DNA from: Sediminicoccus sp. KRV36
GTDB taxonomy: Bacteria; Pseudomonadota; Alphaproteobacteria; Acetobacterales; Acetobacteraceae
Length of the DNA stretch: 64,000 nt
Direction: 5' to 3'
Assembly (NCBI RefSeq): GCF_023243115.1
Contig: NZ_CP085081.1
Coordinates: forward strand, 3,348,001 to 3,412,000
Positions 55,487 through 63,796 of the stretch are shown piece after piece. A program made the position numbers and the translations under genes. Below the pieces are notes generated by a model. The model ran no database searches and had not been told where the DNA came from. It saw only the letters and a list, made by a program, of their open reading frames with translations. Position 1 is the first letter of the stretch. The number at the start of each line of letters is the position of its first letter.

Positions 55487-57318
55487 GCAGGGCGTCCGAA
55501 GGGCCAGAGGAGGGGCACGAGAAACACCGCGACCAGGAAGGACCAGCCGATCAGGGGCAGGCCCAGCCGCCAGTAATCGCCGAAGCGATAGCCCCCCGGC
55601 CCCTGCACCATGAGGCTGGCCGAGGAGGCGATGGGCGTGAGGAAGGAGGCCGCCGCCGCGACGGCCACCGTCACCAGCGCCGTGCGTGGCGAGACCTGGA
55701 TCGCCGCCGCCGAGGCGATGGCGACGGGAATGATGATCAGCGCCGTCGCCGTGCTGCTGATCAACTGGCCAAGCCCGGCCGTCAGCAGAAACAGCCCGGC
55801 AAGCAGCGCATAGGGGCTGGCATTGCCCACCATGGCGACCAGCGTATCGGCGATGAGATAGGCCGCTCCGGTCTTGTACATCGCGATGGAGAGCGGGATC
55901 AGGGAGGCGATCATGATCAGGATGTTCCAGTTGATCGCCCGGTAGGCGCGCTCCACCTTGAGCACGCCGAGCAGGATCACCGAACAGGCGGCGAGCAGCG
56001 CCGCCACCACGCTGGGCACCGCGCCGCTGGCCAGCAGCCCCACCATCAGCAGCAGGATCGCGATGGCACGGCGCGAGCCGGTGCCCAGCGGGATGCCCTG
56101 GCCACGCAGCGCTGAGGGGGCGGTCACCACCAGCACGTCGGGGTCGCGCGATTGCTCCTCCAGGGATTCCCAGGCGCCTTGCAGCAGCAGCGTATCGCCT
56201 GCCGCCAGCACCACCTGGCCCGGGCCAAGCCTCTCGCCCCGGCGCTGGATGCCCAGGATGATGAGGTCCCCGCTTTCGGTGATCATGCCGGGGAAGACGG
56301 CCTCCCCGATCAGGCCGGAGCGCGGCGGCAGCACGACCTCGATGAAGCCATAGTTCTGATTGAACAGCGCGGTCTGCAGGCTGGGCCGCTCGGTCTTGAC
56401 CTGGACCAGCCGGTTCTCGGCCATGAACGCTTCCACCACATCGGTCTCGCCGCGCATGATGAGCGTGTCGCCCACCGCCAGGGGACGATGCCGCGCCGCC
56501 CCCGAACGGTCCGGCCCACGAATGGCGATGAGGCTGAGGCCAGGATGATTCTGGCCTTCCAGCCGCACTTCCAGGACAGCCCGCGGGATGCCGATGAAGG
56601 GCGAGGCGGCCGTGACCTCCAGTTGGTAGAGATCCTCGAACAGGCCGTATTGCTCGCTCAGCTTGCCGGAGTGGCGGCTGAGATCCTCGGGCATGCCGCG
56701 GCTGCTGCGGCTGGGCAGCAGCTTCGCGCCGAAGAGCAGCACGATGGCCACATGGCCCATCAGCAGCGCCACGCCGATCAACGTCATCTCGAAGAAGGCA
56801 AAGGGCGGCATGCCCTGCTCGACCGCCGCATCCGAGATCAGCACATTCACCAGGCTGCCGGTCAGCACCAGCATGGAGCCGGAATAGGAAGCGAAGGCAA
56901 GCGGCATCATGAGCTGCGCTGCCGGCTGCCCAAGCCGCACCGCCGCCAGCACCAGCACGGGCAGCAGGGCCGCGGCCGCGCCGCTCGATCCGATCATGGC
57001 CGTGAGGCCGGCCGCGAGCAGCATGGTCAGCAGCAGCAGGCGCTCGCGGCTGTTGCCTGCCCGGCGCACCAGCACCTGGCCGGCCCAGGCGGTCACGCCG
57101 CTCGCTTCCAGGCTGGCGCTGACCACGAAAAGCGAGGCGATGAAGAGGATGGTGGTATCGCCGAAGCCGGCCAGGGCCTCGGAAAGCTCAAGGATCCCCG
57201 TCGCGTACAGCAGCAGGGCGGCGCAAAGTGCGACGACTGCCACCGGCACGCGGTTCGAGACGAACAGCACGACCATGCCACCGATGATGGCGAAGGTGAT
57301 GGCGATGTCCGACATCAC
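55483..57318 (-). CDS. SLC13/DASS-type permease with RCK_C domains (SNT motif altered)
   Basis: A 611-aa carrier closely related to the protein at 51817: for example AVFPGMITESGDLIILGIQR and LAAGDTLLLQGAWESLEE have near copies there. Membrane blocks flank two RCK_C-like domains. The second-half substrate motif reads LISSTATALIII instead of SNT, and TPTN is replaced by ASSASLMVQGPGGY. In the first half TGSLVNVLISDAA replaces TGTPVNVLVSNAA. These changes fall where SLC13 proteins bind sodium and anion, so substrate or coupling may differ. The start may be 57318 or 57315 (MMS). It overlaps the next gene by 4 nt. Confidence 0.93.
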   Translation of the reverse strand: MMSDIAITFAIIGGMVVLFVSNRVPVAVVALCAALLLYATGILELSEALAGFGDTTILFIASLFVVSASLEASGVTAWAGQVLVRRAGNSRERLLLLTMLLAAGLTAMIGSSGAAAALLPVLVLAAVRLGQPAAQLMMPLAFASYSGSMLVLTGSLVNVLISDAAVEQGMPPFAFFEMTLIGVALLMGHVAIVLLFGAKLLPSRSSRGMPEDLSRHSGKLSEQYGLFEDLYQLEVTAASPFIGIPRAVLEVRLEGQNHPGLSLIAIRGPDRSGAARHRPLAVGDTLIMRGETDVVEAFMAENRLVQVKTERPSLQTALFNQNYGFIEVVLPPRSGLIGEAVFPGMITESGDLIILGIQRRGERLGPGQVVLAAGDTLLLQGAWESLEEQSRDPDVLVVTAPSALRGQGIPLGTGSRRAIAILLLMVGLLASGAVPSVVAALLAACSVILLGVLKVERAYRAINWNILIMIASLIPLSIAMYKTGAAYLIADTLVAMVGNASPYALLAGLFLLTAGLGQLISSTATALIIIPVAIASAAAIQVSPRTALVTVAVAAAASFLTPIASSASLMVQGPGGYRFGDYWRLGLPLIGWSFLVAVFLVPLLWPFGRPA

Positions 57319-57337
57319 ACGTCACTGTCTGGGGGCA

Positions 57338-58870
57338 TCACAATCCCCAAGGAATCCCGAGCAGATACCAGCCAGCGAGGAAGGCGGTCCAGATCAGCGA
57401 GATCCAGATCACATAGGGGAGCATCAGCGCGATGACCGTGCCGATGCCGGCATCCTTCTGGTACTTGATCGCGAAGGTGACGATCATCGCGAAATAGGCG
57501 TTGAGCGGGGTGATGGCGTTGAGCGGGCTGTCGCCCACCCGATAGGCGGCCAGCACCACCTCCGGCTCCACGCCCAGCTGCATCAGCAGCGGCACGAAGA
57601 CCGGCGCGAAGATCGCCCATTTGGCGATGGCGGCGGTGATGATGAGGTCAATGCCCATCACCGCGATGACGAAGCCGATGATCAGCGCAATGGAGGGCAG
57701 ATTCAGCCAGGCCAGGATCTTGGCGGCCGAGACAGCGGCGAGTGTGGCCATGTTGGTGTAGTTGAAGAAGGCGATGAACTGGCTGATCACCAGCAGCAGC
57801 AAGATCAGGCCGCCCAGCCCGCTGATGGATTTCTGCATGGCCGCGATGATGTCCGCCGAGCCCTTCATGGTGCCCGCCCCCCGCCCATAGGCGGCGCCGA
57901 CGACGCCAAAGATCAGCGCGATGGTGACGATCAGGCTGTTCATGAAGGGCGAGCCCTGGATCATCGCCCCCGTCTCCGGGTTGCGCAGGGGGGCACCCGG
58001 CGGCAGCAGCAGGAGGGCGATGAAGCCGAGCACGCCGAGCAGCCCGTAGCCGGCATAGCGCAGCCCGCGATACTCCGCCTCGGTCAGCACATTCTCGCCG
58101 GGCACCGTGTAGTCGCCGGTGTATTTGCCCAGACGCGGCTCGATCACACGCTCGGTGATCACCACGATGAGCACGGTGAGCAGCACCACCGAGCCGATCG
58201 AGAACCAGACATTCGCGGCCAGATCAATGGATTGCGCCGGGTTCACCAGGCGGATCGCGTCATTGGTGATCTCGGTCAGGATGCCATCCACCGGCACGAT
58301 CAGGATATTCACCAGGAAGGCCGCCGCCACCGAGGCGAAGCCCACCGCGAGCCCGGCCAGCGGATGCCGCCCGACCGAGACGAAGGCCGCCGCCGCCAGC
58401 GGAATCAGCACGAGATACCCCGCATCCGCCGCAACGGAGGAAAGGATGCCGACAAAGGTCAGGATCCAGGTCAGCGCCCAGCGCGGCGAGATGATGACCA
58501 GCTTGCGGATCAGCACCTTCACCAGCCCCGCTTCCTCGGCCACTCCCACGCCCACCATCGCGATGATGATGACGCCAACCGCGGTGAAGCTCATGAAGTT
58601 GCCAACCACGCCGGTGTACATGAAGCGGATGCCCTCGATGGTCAGAAGGCTGCGCGCGACGGTGGTCGCGGGCTCGATATCCCCCGTGGCGGGATTGTAG
58701 GCCTGGTAGCTGACTTCCGCGCCGAACACGGAAAGCAGCGTCGAGAGCACGATGATGATGCCGATCAGATAGACGAAGATCATCACCGGATGCGGCACCT
58801 GATTGCCGACGCGCTCGACCGTGTCGAGCATCTTCTGCATCCGGCTCTTGGGGGCGGTCGCTTCGCTCAT
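57338..58870 (-). CDS. AbgT-family transporter (p-aminobenzoyl-glutamate transporter family)
   Basis: A 510-aa inner-membrane protein of the AbgT/MtrF/YdaH family. It starts MLDTVERVGNQVPHPVMIFVYL, the family opening, and continues with GVIIIAMVGVGVAEEAGLV, then AAYRVGDSPLNAITPLNAYF, which carries the conserved R-x-x-D and proline of the transport site. Family members import p-aminobenzoyl-glutamate or related dipeptide-like compounds, or export sulfonamides. It lies 33 bp after an M20 dipeptidase gene, a classic transporter plus hydrolase pair, and leads into three SLC13 carriers. An AbgB-like gene is 17 kb away. Confidence 0.95.
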   Translation of the reverse strand: MSEATAPKSRMQKMLDTVERVGNQVPHPVMIFVYLIGIIIVLSTLLSVFGAEVSYQAYNPATGDIEPATTVARSLLTIEGIRFMYTGVVGNFMSFTAVGVIIIAMVGVGVAEEAGLVKVLIRKLVIISPRWALTWILTFVGILSSVAADAGYLVLIPLAAAAFVSVGRHPLAGLAVGFASVAAAFLVNILIVPVDGILTEITNDAIRLVNPAQSIDLAANVWFSIGSVVLLTVLIVVITERVIEPRLGKYTGDYTVPGENVLTEAEYRGLRYAGYGLLGVLGFIALLLLPPGAPLRNPETGAMIQGSPFMNSLIVTIALIFGVVGAAYGRGAGTMKGSADIIAAMQKSISGLGGLILLLLVISQFIAFFNYTNMATLAAVSAAKILAWLNLPSIALIIGFVIAVMGIDLIITAAIAKWAIFAPVFVPLLMQLGVEPEVVLAAYRVGDSPLNAITPLNAYFAMIVTFAIKYQKDAGIGTVIALMLPYVIWISLIWTAFLAGWYLLGIPWGL

Positions 58871-58903
58871 CGGCAGTGGTCCTTCCTGGGCCTTGGGGGG
58901 AGT

Positions 58904-60286
58904 CTAGCGGGAGAGCGCGTCCAGAATCCGCGCCCAGGAGTGGATGCCCTTCTGGAAGCTGACCAGATTGTACTTCTCGTTCGGGCTGTGGATCCGGTCA
59001 TCCTCCAGCCCGAAGCCCGCCAGGATCACATCCATCCCCAGCGACTGCTTCAGCTGGTGCGTGACGGGGATCGAGCCGCCGCCGCCGATGAAGACGGCGG
59101 GCTTCGGCCATTCCTGACTCAGCGCATCGCGCGCCTTCATGAAAGCGGGATCGTCGGTCGGGAAGCGGATCGCCTGGCCCGAGCCATGCTCGATGAATTC
59201 GGCGCGGCAATCAGCCGGCAGCCGGGCGGCGACATGGGCGCGGAAGGCGGCGCGGACCTTGTGCGGATCCTGGTCAAACACCAGCCGGAAAGACACTTTG
59301 GCGGAGGCCATCGCCGGGATCACCGTCTTGAAGCCCTCGCCCTGATAGCCGCCGCCCATGCCGTTGATCTCGGCGGTGGGGCGGGACCAGGTCATTTCCA
59401 AGGCGGTGCGGCCCCTCTCGCCGGCGGGGACGGAGAGGCCGACGGCACCCAGGAAGGCCTCGGCCGTGAAGCCCAGCGTGTCCCATTGCGCGCGCAGCGC
59501 GTTGGGCAGTTCAGGCACGCCATCATAGAAGCCATCCAGCGTCACGCGGCCATTCTCGTCATGCAGATCGGCCAGGATACGGGCCAGGACGCGGTTCGGA
59601 TTGGCGGCGGCCGAACCGTAGAAGCCCGAATGGAGATCGCGATCCGCCGCGTGGATGATCACCTCCTCGCCGCAGAGGCCGCGCAGCATGGTTGTGATGG
59701 CGGGCGTCTGTGGGTCCCACATGTTGGTGTCACAGATCAGGCCGATATCCGCGCGCAGTTCATCGGCATTGGCGTCGAGGAAGCCCGGCAGGTTCACGCC
59801 GCCCGATTCCTCCTCGCCCTCCAGCAGGATGGAGATGGGGATGGGCAGCTTGCCAGTGACGGCCTTCCAGGCGCGGCAGGCCTCGATGAAGGTCATCAGC
59901 TGGCCCTTGTCATCGGCCGAGCCGCGCCCGGTGATGACCTTGGTGCCATCGGCCATGGTCTGGATCGTGGGCTCGAAGGGGTCGCGGTCCCAGAGCTCCA
60001 GCGGGTCCACCGGCTGCACGTCGTAATGGCCGTAGAACAGAGCGGATTTGCCAGGGGCCGAGCGATCATGCGCCACCACCATGGGGTGGCCCGGCGTGGG
60101 GCGGACAGCAGCCTCGAAGCCAATGCTCTTCAGATCCGCCACATGCCATTCGGCATTGGCCAGGCACTCCGCCTTGTAGGCCGGGTCCGTCGAGATGGAT
60201 TTGATGCGGATCACGGCGAAAAGCCGCTCCAGCGCGGCATCCAGATTGGCGTCAATATTCGCGAGGACAGAGTCGAGCTGGGTCAT
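58904..60286 (-). CDS. M20-family metallodipeptidase (CNDP/DapE-like)
   Basis: A 460-aa di-zinc peptidase. Metal and catalytic residues are visible in LFYGHYDVQPVDP, GRGSADDKGQ, LLEGEEESGG, ICDTNMWD and a closing DRIHSPNEKYN. IIHAADRDLHSGFYG matches the dimerisation-domain histidine of carnosinase-type enzymes. It removes an amino acid from dipeptides or N-acyl amino acids in the cytoplasm. It is the first gene of the operon followed by the AbgT-type transporter, so it probably cleaves that transporter's cargo. Its upstream region runs into 21-bp tandem repeats. Confidence 0.94.
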   Translation of the reverse strand: MTQLDSVLANIDANLDAALERLFAVIRIKSISTDPAYKAECLANAEWHVADLKSIGFEAAVRPTPGHPMVVAHDRSAPGKSALFYGHYDVQPVDPLELWDRDPFEPTIQTMADGTKVITGRGSADDKGQLMTFIEACRAWKAVTGKLPIPISILLEGEEESGGVNLPGFLDANADELRADIGLICDTNMWDPQTPAITTMLRGLCGEEVIIHAADRDLHSGFYGSAAANPNRVLARILADLHDENGRVTLDGFYDGVPELPNALRAQWDTLGFTAEAFLGAVGLSVPAGERGRTALEMTWSRPTAEINGMGGGYQGEGFKTVIPAMASAKVSFRLVFDQDPHKVRAAFRAHVAARLPADCRAEFIEHGSGQAIRFPTDDPAFMKARDALSQEWPKPAVFIGGGGSIPVTHQLKQSLGMDVILAGFGLEDDRIHSPNEKYNLVSFQKGIHSWARILDALSR

Positions 60287-60393
60287 GTTGCCTCCAAGGC
60301 CGATCTTTATGCTGGCACAGTTTGAACGAGATTACCGGCGCCACGCCAGCACCGGATGCGCCCGGCGTCCCGGCGGTTGTTCAACCGTCCCAT

Positions 60394-60456
60394 GCCGCTT
60401 CACGGAAGAGCGGGGCCGCTTCACGAAAGAGCGGGGCCGCCTCATGGAACGGCGGG
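60394..60456. repeat. 21-bp tandem repeat, three copies
   Basis: GCCGCTTCACGGAAGAGCGGG (60394-60414) is followed by a copy with one change and a third copy with about four changes, ending at 60456. The third copy spans the stop codon (60444-60442) of the patatin-like gene, so the array looks like outward duplication of that gene's 3' end. Period 21 would keep frame, but the repeats lie past the stop. Confidence 0.7.
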
Positions 60457-61668
60457 TGCGGCGAAGGTGCCCACGGCCGAGGGCTGGGTTTGCCAGGCAT
60501 CGCCCAGCCGCCCGCGCTCAAACCCATAGTCGAACAAGGCCTGCATGAAGGCCGGATCGAAGGGTTCATTGCGCGGGTGCTGGAATTCGCGGCCGATATA
60601 GGCGACGCGGAAGGCAACGCCATCGCGCTGCGTGGTGAGGTAGATCCGGCTGATATCGCCGATGCCGCCGAAATGCAGCAGCGTATTAGCGGCGCGGCGG
60701 GTGATGCTGAAAATGCCGCGCGTGGTGCTCCCCGCCTCCACATCCACCCGCCCGTTGCGAATGACATAGGCGGTCCGCTGCCGCGTGATGCCACGGCCGC
60801 GCGCCGCATCGCCCAGATTGAGCGAGGGCGGATAGAGGAACACCTGCATGGCCGCGCCGCCATCCACATGCATTTCCTGGAAGACGCGCCCCTCATGCTG
60901 CACCTCCACCAGGACGGGCGGGAATGCGCCGGGAATGGAGGCCGAGGCCAGCAGGATGCGGCGAAACAGCCCGAGCGCCTCCGGATGCCCACTCGCCGCG
61001 ATGGCACCGATATTCCAGACCACGGGGCGTTGCAGATCGAGGTTGGTGGTGCCGATCAGCAACAGGCGTCCCTTGGCGTATTCGGCCGCGATATCCGCCA
61101 GCATCGCTTCATTGGCGTGGCGGGCGATCAGGCGGTTGAGCGGCGAGGTATCGGCCAGCGCCTCGCCGAAGAACAGCGCGAAGACCGCGAAGGCCTGGCG
61201 TGGCAGCAACAGGATGTCGCGCGCCTGCTGCCCGGTGAAGACCTCCCGCAGTTGCTCGTCATAGGCGGGGCCCAGGAAGGCAAAGGGTGCAATCAGCGCG
61301 CCAGCCGAAATGCCGGTGACGACGTTGAAGCGCGGCCGTGTTCCGGCCGCCGTCCAGCCCAGCATCATCCCGGCCCCGAAGGCGCCATTGTCGCCGCCGC
61401 CCGAGAGCGCCAGGAAATTCTGCGGCCCGAGCGGGCCCGCGGCCGCCTCGCGCTGCGCCATCAGGCTGCCTTCCCGGATCAGCCCATCGGGCGATGCATC
61501 GAGCCAGAAGCGGGCATTCGGGATGCCGAGGACGGGTATGGCCTCGGCCGTGGCCCCGGGCGGCGCGGCAAGCCGGATGTAGCTGGCGCAGCCAGACAGC
61601 GGGAGCAAAAGCAGCCAGAGCTGGACCATACGGCTGCAAGCCCGCCGGCAGCGTGAAGCCCAATGCAT
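60442..61668 (-). CDS. Patatin-like phospholipase, predicted lipoprotein
   Basis: A 408-aa protein. The N terminus has arginines, a hydrophobic stretch and the lipobox LSGC (MVQLWLLLLPLSGCAS), so it is probably acylated and exported. The patatin site is complete: GGGDNGAFGAG (oxyanion loop), GISAG (nucleophile serine in GxSxG) and VDGG (aspartate of the Ser-Asp dyad). Such proteins hydrolyse lipids or remodel membranes. ATG 61668 follows GAGGAT and keeps a charged n-region; ATG 61629 is an alternative with a bare hydrophobic start. The stop falls inside a 21-bp tandem repeat. It lies 106 bp after the porin gene on the same strand. Confidence 0.9.
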   Translation of the reverse strand: MHWASRCRRACSRMVQLWLLLLPLSGCASYIRLAAPPGATAEAIPVLGIPNARFWLDASPDGLIREGSLMAQREAAAGPLGPQNFLALSGGGDNGAFGAGMMLGWTAAGTRPRFNVVTGISAGALIAPFAFLGPAYDEQLREVFTGQQARDILLLPRQAFAVFALFFGEALADTSPLNRLIARHANEAMLADIAAEYAKGRLLLIGTTNLDLQRPVVWNIGAIAASGHPEALGLFRRILLASASIPGAFPPVLVEVQHEGRVFQEMHVDGGAAMQVFLYPPSLNLGDAARGRGITRQRTAYVIRNGRVDVEAGSTTRGIFSITRRAANTLLHFGGIGDISRIYLTTQRDGVAFRVAYIGREFQHPRNEPFDPAFMQALFDYGFERGRLGDAWQTQPSAVGTFAAPAVP

Positions 61669-61774
61669 CGCCAAGCGCTGATCCTCCCTCCCGACCCGGC
61701 ATTTAGGGAGTATCCTCCCCGGCCCGCCAGCCGAAATCAGCATTCGTGCGTGACGATGGCGTGAAACCCTGTGA

Positions 61775-63502
61775 TCAGAACCGTGCGATCGTGGCGAAGA
61801 GGAAGCGGTTGGCGATGCCATGGCCGACCTGGCCTGGCCCCGCCGCCGCCGCCCCGCCCGAAATATCCCGGCGGGTATAGAGATATTCCAACCCGACATC
61901 GAGCCAGCCTGAGCCGAAGACGCCGTTGCGCACCTGGCCGAAGGGGCTCCAGATGATATTGGCGAACACCTGCTGCACCTCGCGATTGAGGCCGGTGGCG
62001 CTGGCCGAGCCGGGGGTGAAACCTTGCGCGTAATCCGCGAAATCCTGGCGCGCGTAGGAGTAACTCAGATTGCTGCGGAACTGCGGCGTCCAGAAGCGGC
62101 GATATCCGGCGGTCACGCCCCAGGCCGGGACCGGGTCCAGGCTGACGCGCCCCTGGACCCCCGCCATGCCGATATTGGAGAGCGCATCCAGCCCGTTGGT
62201 GCTGCCCGGCAGATAGCGGCCAATCCCCTCCCCGACATAGGCCATGGCCAGCAGCTCATCCGCGCCGAACCATTCCGAAAGCCAGCGCATCGGGAAGCGG
62301 ACATGGCCGGCGGCGCCGATCCCCGTCGCGGTCCGTGAACCGCTCAGCGGGAATTCCGCGGCCGTGCCGGCGGGGCGGATCTGCAATTGCCGGATCATGC
62401 CCCGCGCGCCGAGTTCCAGCCCATCCTTGCGATAGGTCAGGCGGGCGTGAAAATCAGGCATGGCGTTGAAGGCCGGGCTGGCGCCGCCATCCAGCCGGCT
62501 ATCCGGCGTGAAGACCCCCGCGCTGGAGGTATAGGCGGTATCCGGCGCCTCGATGGAGACCTGGCCGGTGAGGCCCGTCGCCAGCCGCGCCGTGACCCGC
62601 AGCTGCGCCTGGCGGATGAAAGACTGGTTGAGGTTGGTGGCGTCGATCAGCGTCTCGTAGAGGCCCTCATTCCACAGGCTGTTCGCCTGGCCCACCAGCA
62701 CTCGCAGCCGCTCATCGCCCAATTCCCCCCAGGCCTGCCGCAGGCGGAAAACGGCATTGCCGGAGGTGGCCGAACCGCCGCCGAAATCACCCTCCAGGCG
62801 GGTTTCCAGCGTGCCCCAGGCGGTCAGGGTGCGGGTGTCCACGCCAAAGCGGCTGAACCGCGCCGTCATGCCGAAATCGCCACCCTGGCGGTCCGCGGCG
62901 GAGGCGGTCAGCGGGATGCCACCGGGCAGCGGCGCATCCGTCTGGTTGCGGCCATTCGCATCGGTCCAGGCAGAGAGCTTGGCCCAGCCATAGAGGCGCA
63001 CCTGGGTTTCTGTGCCCGGCACGCGGAAGGCGATCCCGGGCAGATCGGCGCGCAGCGCATCGCCGGTCGCGGTCTGGTCGCCCATGGGCTCGGGCGGCTG
63101 GAGCCCGGGCACGTCACGCTCCAGCGGCGCCGAAGTTCCGGCGGCCGGCAGTGTGGCCCGGGCGAGGTTGCGCTGGATGGCCTGGGCTTCGTCGGCCGCC
63201 GAACGTGCTTCGCGCGCGGCGGCTTGCGCGGCCTGGACATCGGCCTGGGGTGTGGGGGGTTGGGGCGCGGCGCGCTGCGCCGTGGCACGTGGGGGTGCTG
63301 CGGGGCGCGGCTGGCGGGCCACCAGGGCCTCCAGCTGTTCCATCCGCCGGCGCATTTCCTCCATCTGGCGCCGCAGCTCCAGAACGGTGGCGGCGTCATT
63401 GCCCTGGGCCTGGGCTGCAGGTGCGGCGCCGGCCATGGCCAGTGCCGCCGCCAACGCCCAGAGCGCCGGGCGGCGCTCCGGCTGCTCCGGCCGCGGCCGC
63501 AT
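61775..63502 (-). CDS. Trimeric outer-membrane porin with N-terminal coiled coil (DcaP-like)
   Basis: A 575-aa porin. It has a signal peptide (LWALAAALAMAGAAPAAQAQ), then a periplasmic coiled coil (TVLELRRQMEEMRRRMEQLEALV, about residues 38-62) and a Pro/Ala/Gln linker. The barrel begins at VRLYGWAKLSAWTD and ends with aromatic-rich strands and a terminal phenylalanine (FLFATIARF). This order matches DcaP-type porins, which take up small dicarboxylates and phthalates and are trimerised by the coiled coil. The ATG at 63502 overlaps the glycine-zipper lipoprotein stop (TGATG), implying co-translation. It may be the outer-membrane entry for the organic acids served by the Bug proteins. Confidence 0.9.
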   Translation of the reverse strand: MRPRPEQPERRPALWALAAALAMAGAAPAAQAQGNDAATVLELRRQMEEMRRRMEQLEALVARQPRPAAPPRATAQRAAPQPPTPQADVQAAQAAAREARSAADEAQAIQRNLARATLPAAGTSAPLERDVPGLQPPEPMGDQTATGDALRADLPGIAFRVPGTETQVRLYGWAKLSAWTDANGRNQTDAPLPGGIPLTASAADRQGGDFGMTARFSRFGVDTRTLTAWGTLETRLEGDFGGGSATSGNAVFRLRQAWGELGDERLRVLVGQANSLWNEGLYETLIDATNLNQSFIRQAQLRVTARLATGLTGQVSIEAPDTAYTSSAGVFTPDSRLDGGASPAFNAMPDFHARLTYRKDGLELGARGMIRQLQIRPAGTAAEFPLSGSRTATGIGAAGHVRFPMRWLSEWFGADELLAMAYVGEGIGRYLPGSTNGLDALSNIGMAGVQGRVSLDPVPAWGVTAGYRRFWTPQFRSNLSYSYARQDFADYAQGFTPGSASATGLNREVQQVFANIIWSPFGQVRNGVFGSGWLDVGLEYLYTRRDISGGAAAAGPGQVGHGIANRFLFATIARF

Positions 63503-63780
63503 CAGCGCGATGAGCGCCCGGCGGCAACACCCTGGTCAAAGGAGCGCTGGCGCGAGCGCTGGTGCTGGTCCCAGGCGAAACCGCCCGCACCACCCGCCGC
63601 GGCGCCGATCAGCGCGCCAGTGCCGGCATTGCCGGAGATGGACCCGATCGCGAGGCCGGTGAGCGCCCCGACCGCGGCGCCACCACCGACGCGCTGCGTC
63701 GTCGGCGTCATGCGGCCGGCATCGTCACAGCCGGCAAGGCCGAGCAGGAGCGCGGCGGGGACGAGAATACGGAGCTTCAT
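63502..63780 (-). CDS. Small glycine-zipper lipoprotein
   Basis: A 92-aa envelope protein. It has a signal with lipobox (LRILVPAALLLGLAGC, cysteine about residue 18), then a glycine-zipper segment (VGGGAAVGALTGLAIGSISG and NAGTGALIGAAAGGAGG) and a basic tail (QHQRSRQRSFDQG). Such proteins insert between membrane lipids or porins and belong to the Rcs/OmpA-like glycine-zipper group. ATG 63780 follows GAGGGAA, 16 bp after the Rap1a-like stop. It overlaps the porin start, so it may help porin assembly or envelope integrity; this is inferred from the coupling. Confidence 0.88.
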   Translation of the reverse strand: MKLRILVPAALLLGLAGCDDAGRMTPTTQRVGGGAAVGALTGLAIGSISGNAGTGALIGAAAGGAGGFAWDQHQRSRQRSFDQGVAAGRSSR

Positions 63781-63796
63781 GGCGTTCCCTCTCACG

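Noticed and set aside
56909..60325. 1138-codon plus-strand frame across the transporter operon
   Set aside because: Antisense to three well-supported genes, dominated by His/Arg/Asp/Gln repeats typical of reverse-frame translation.
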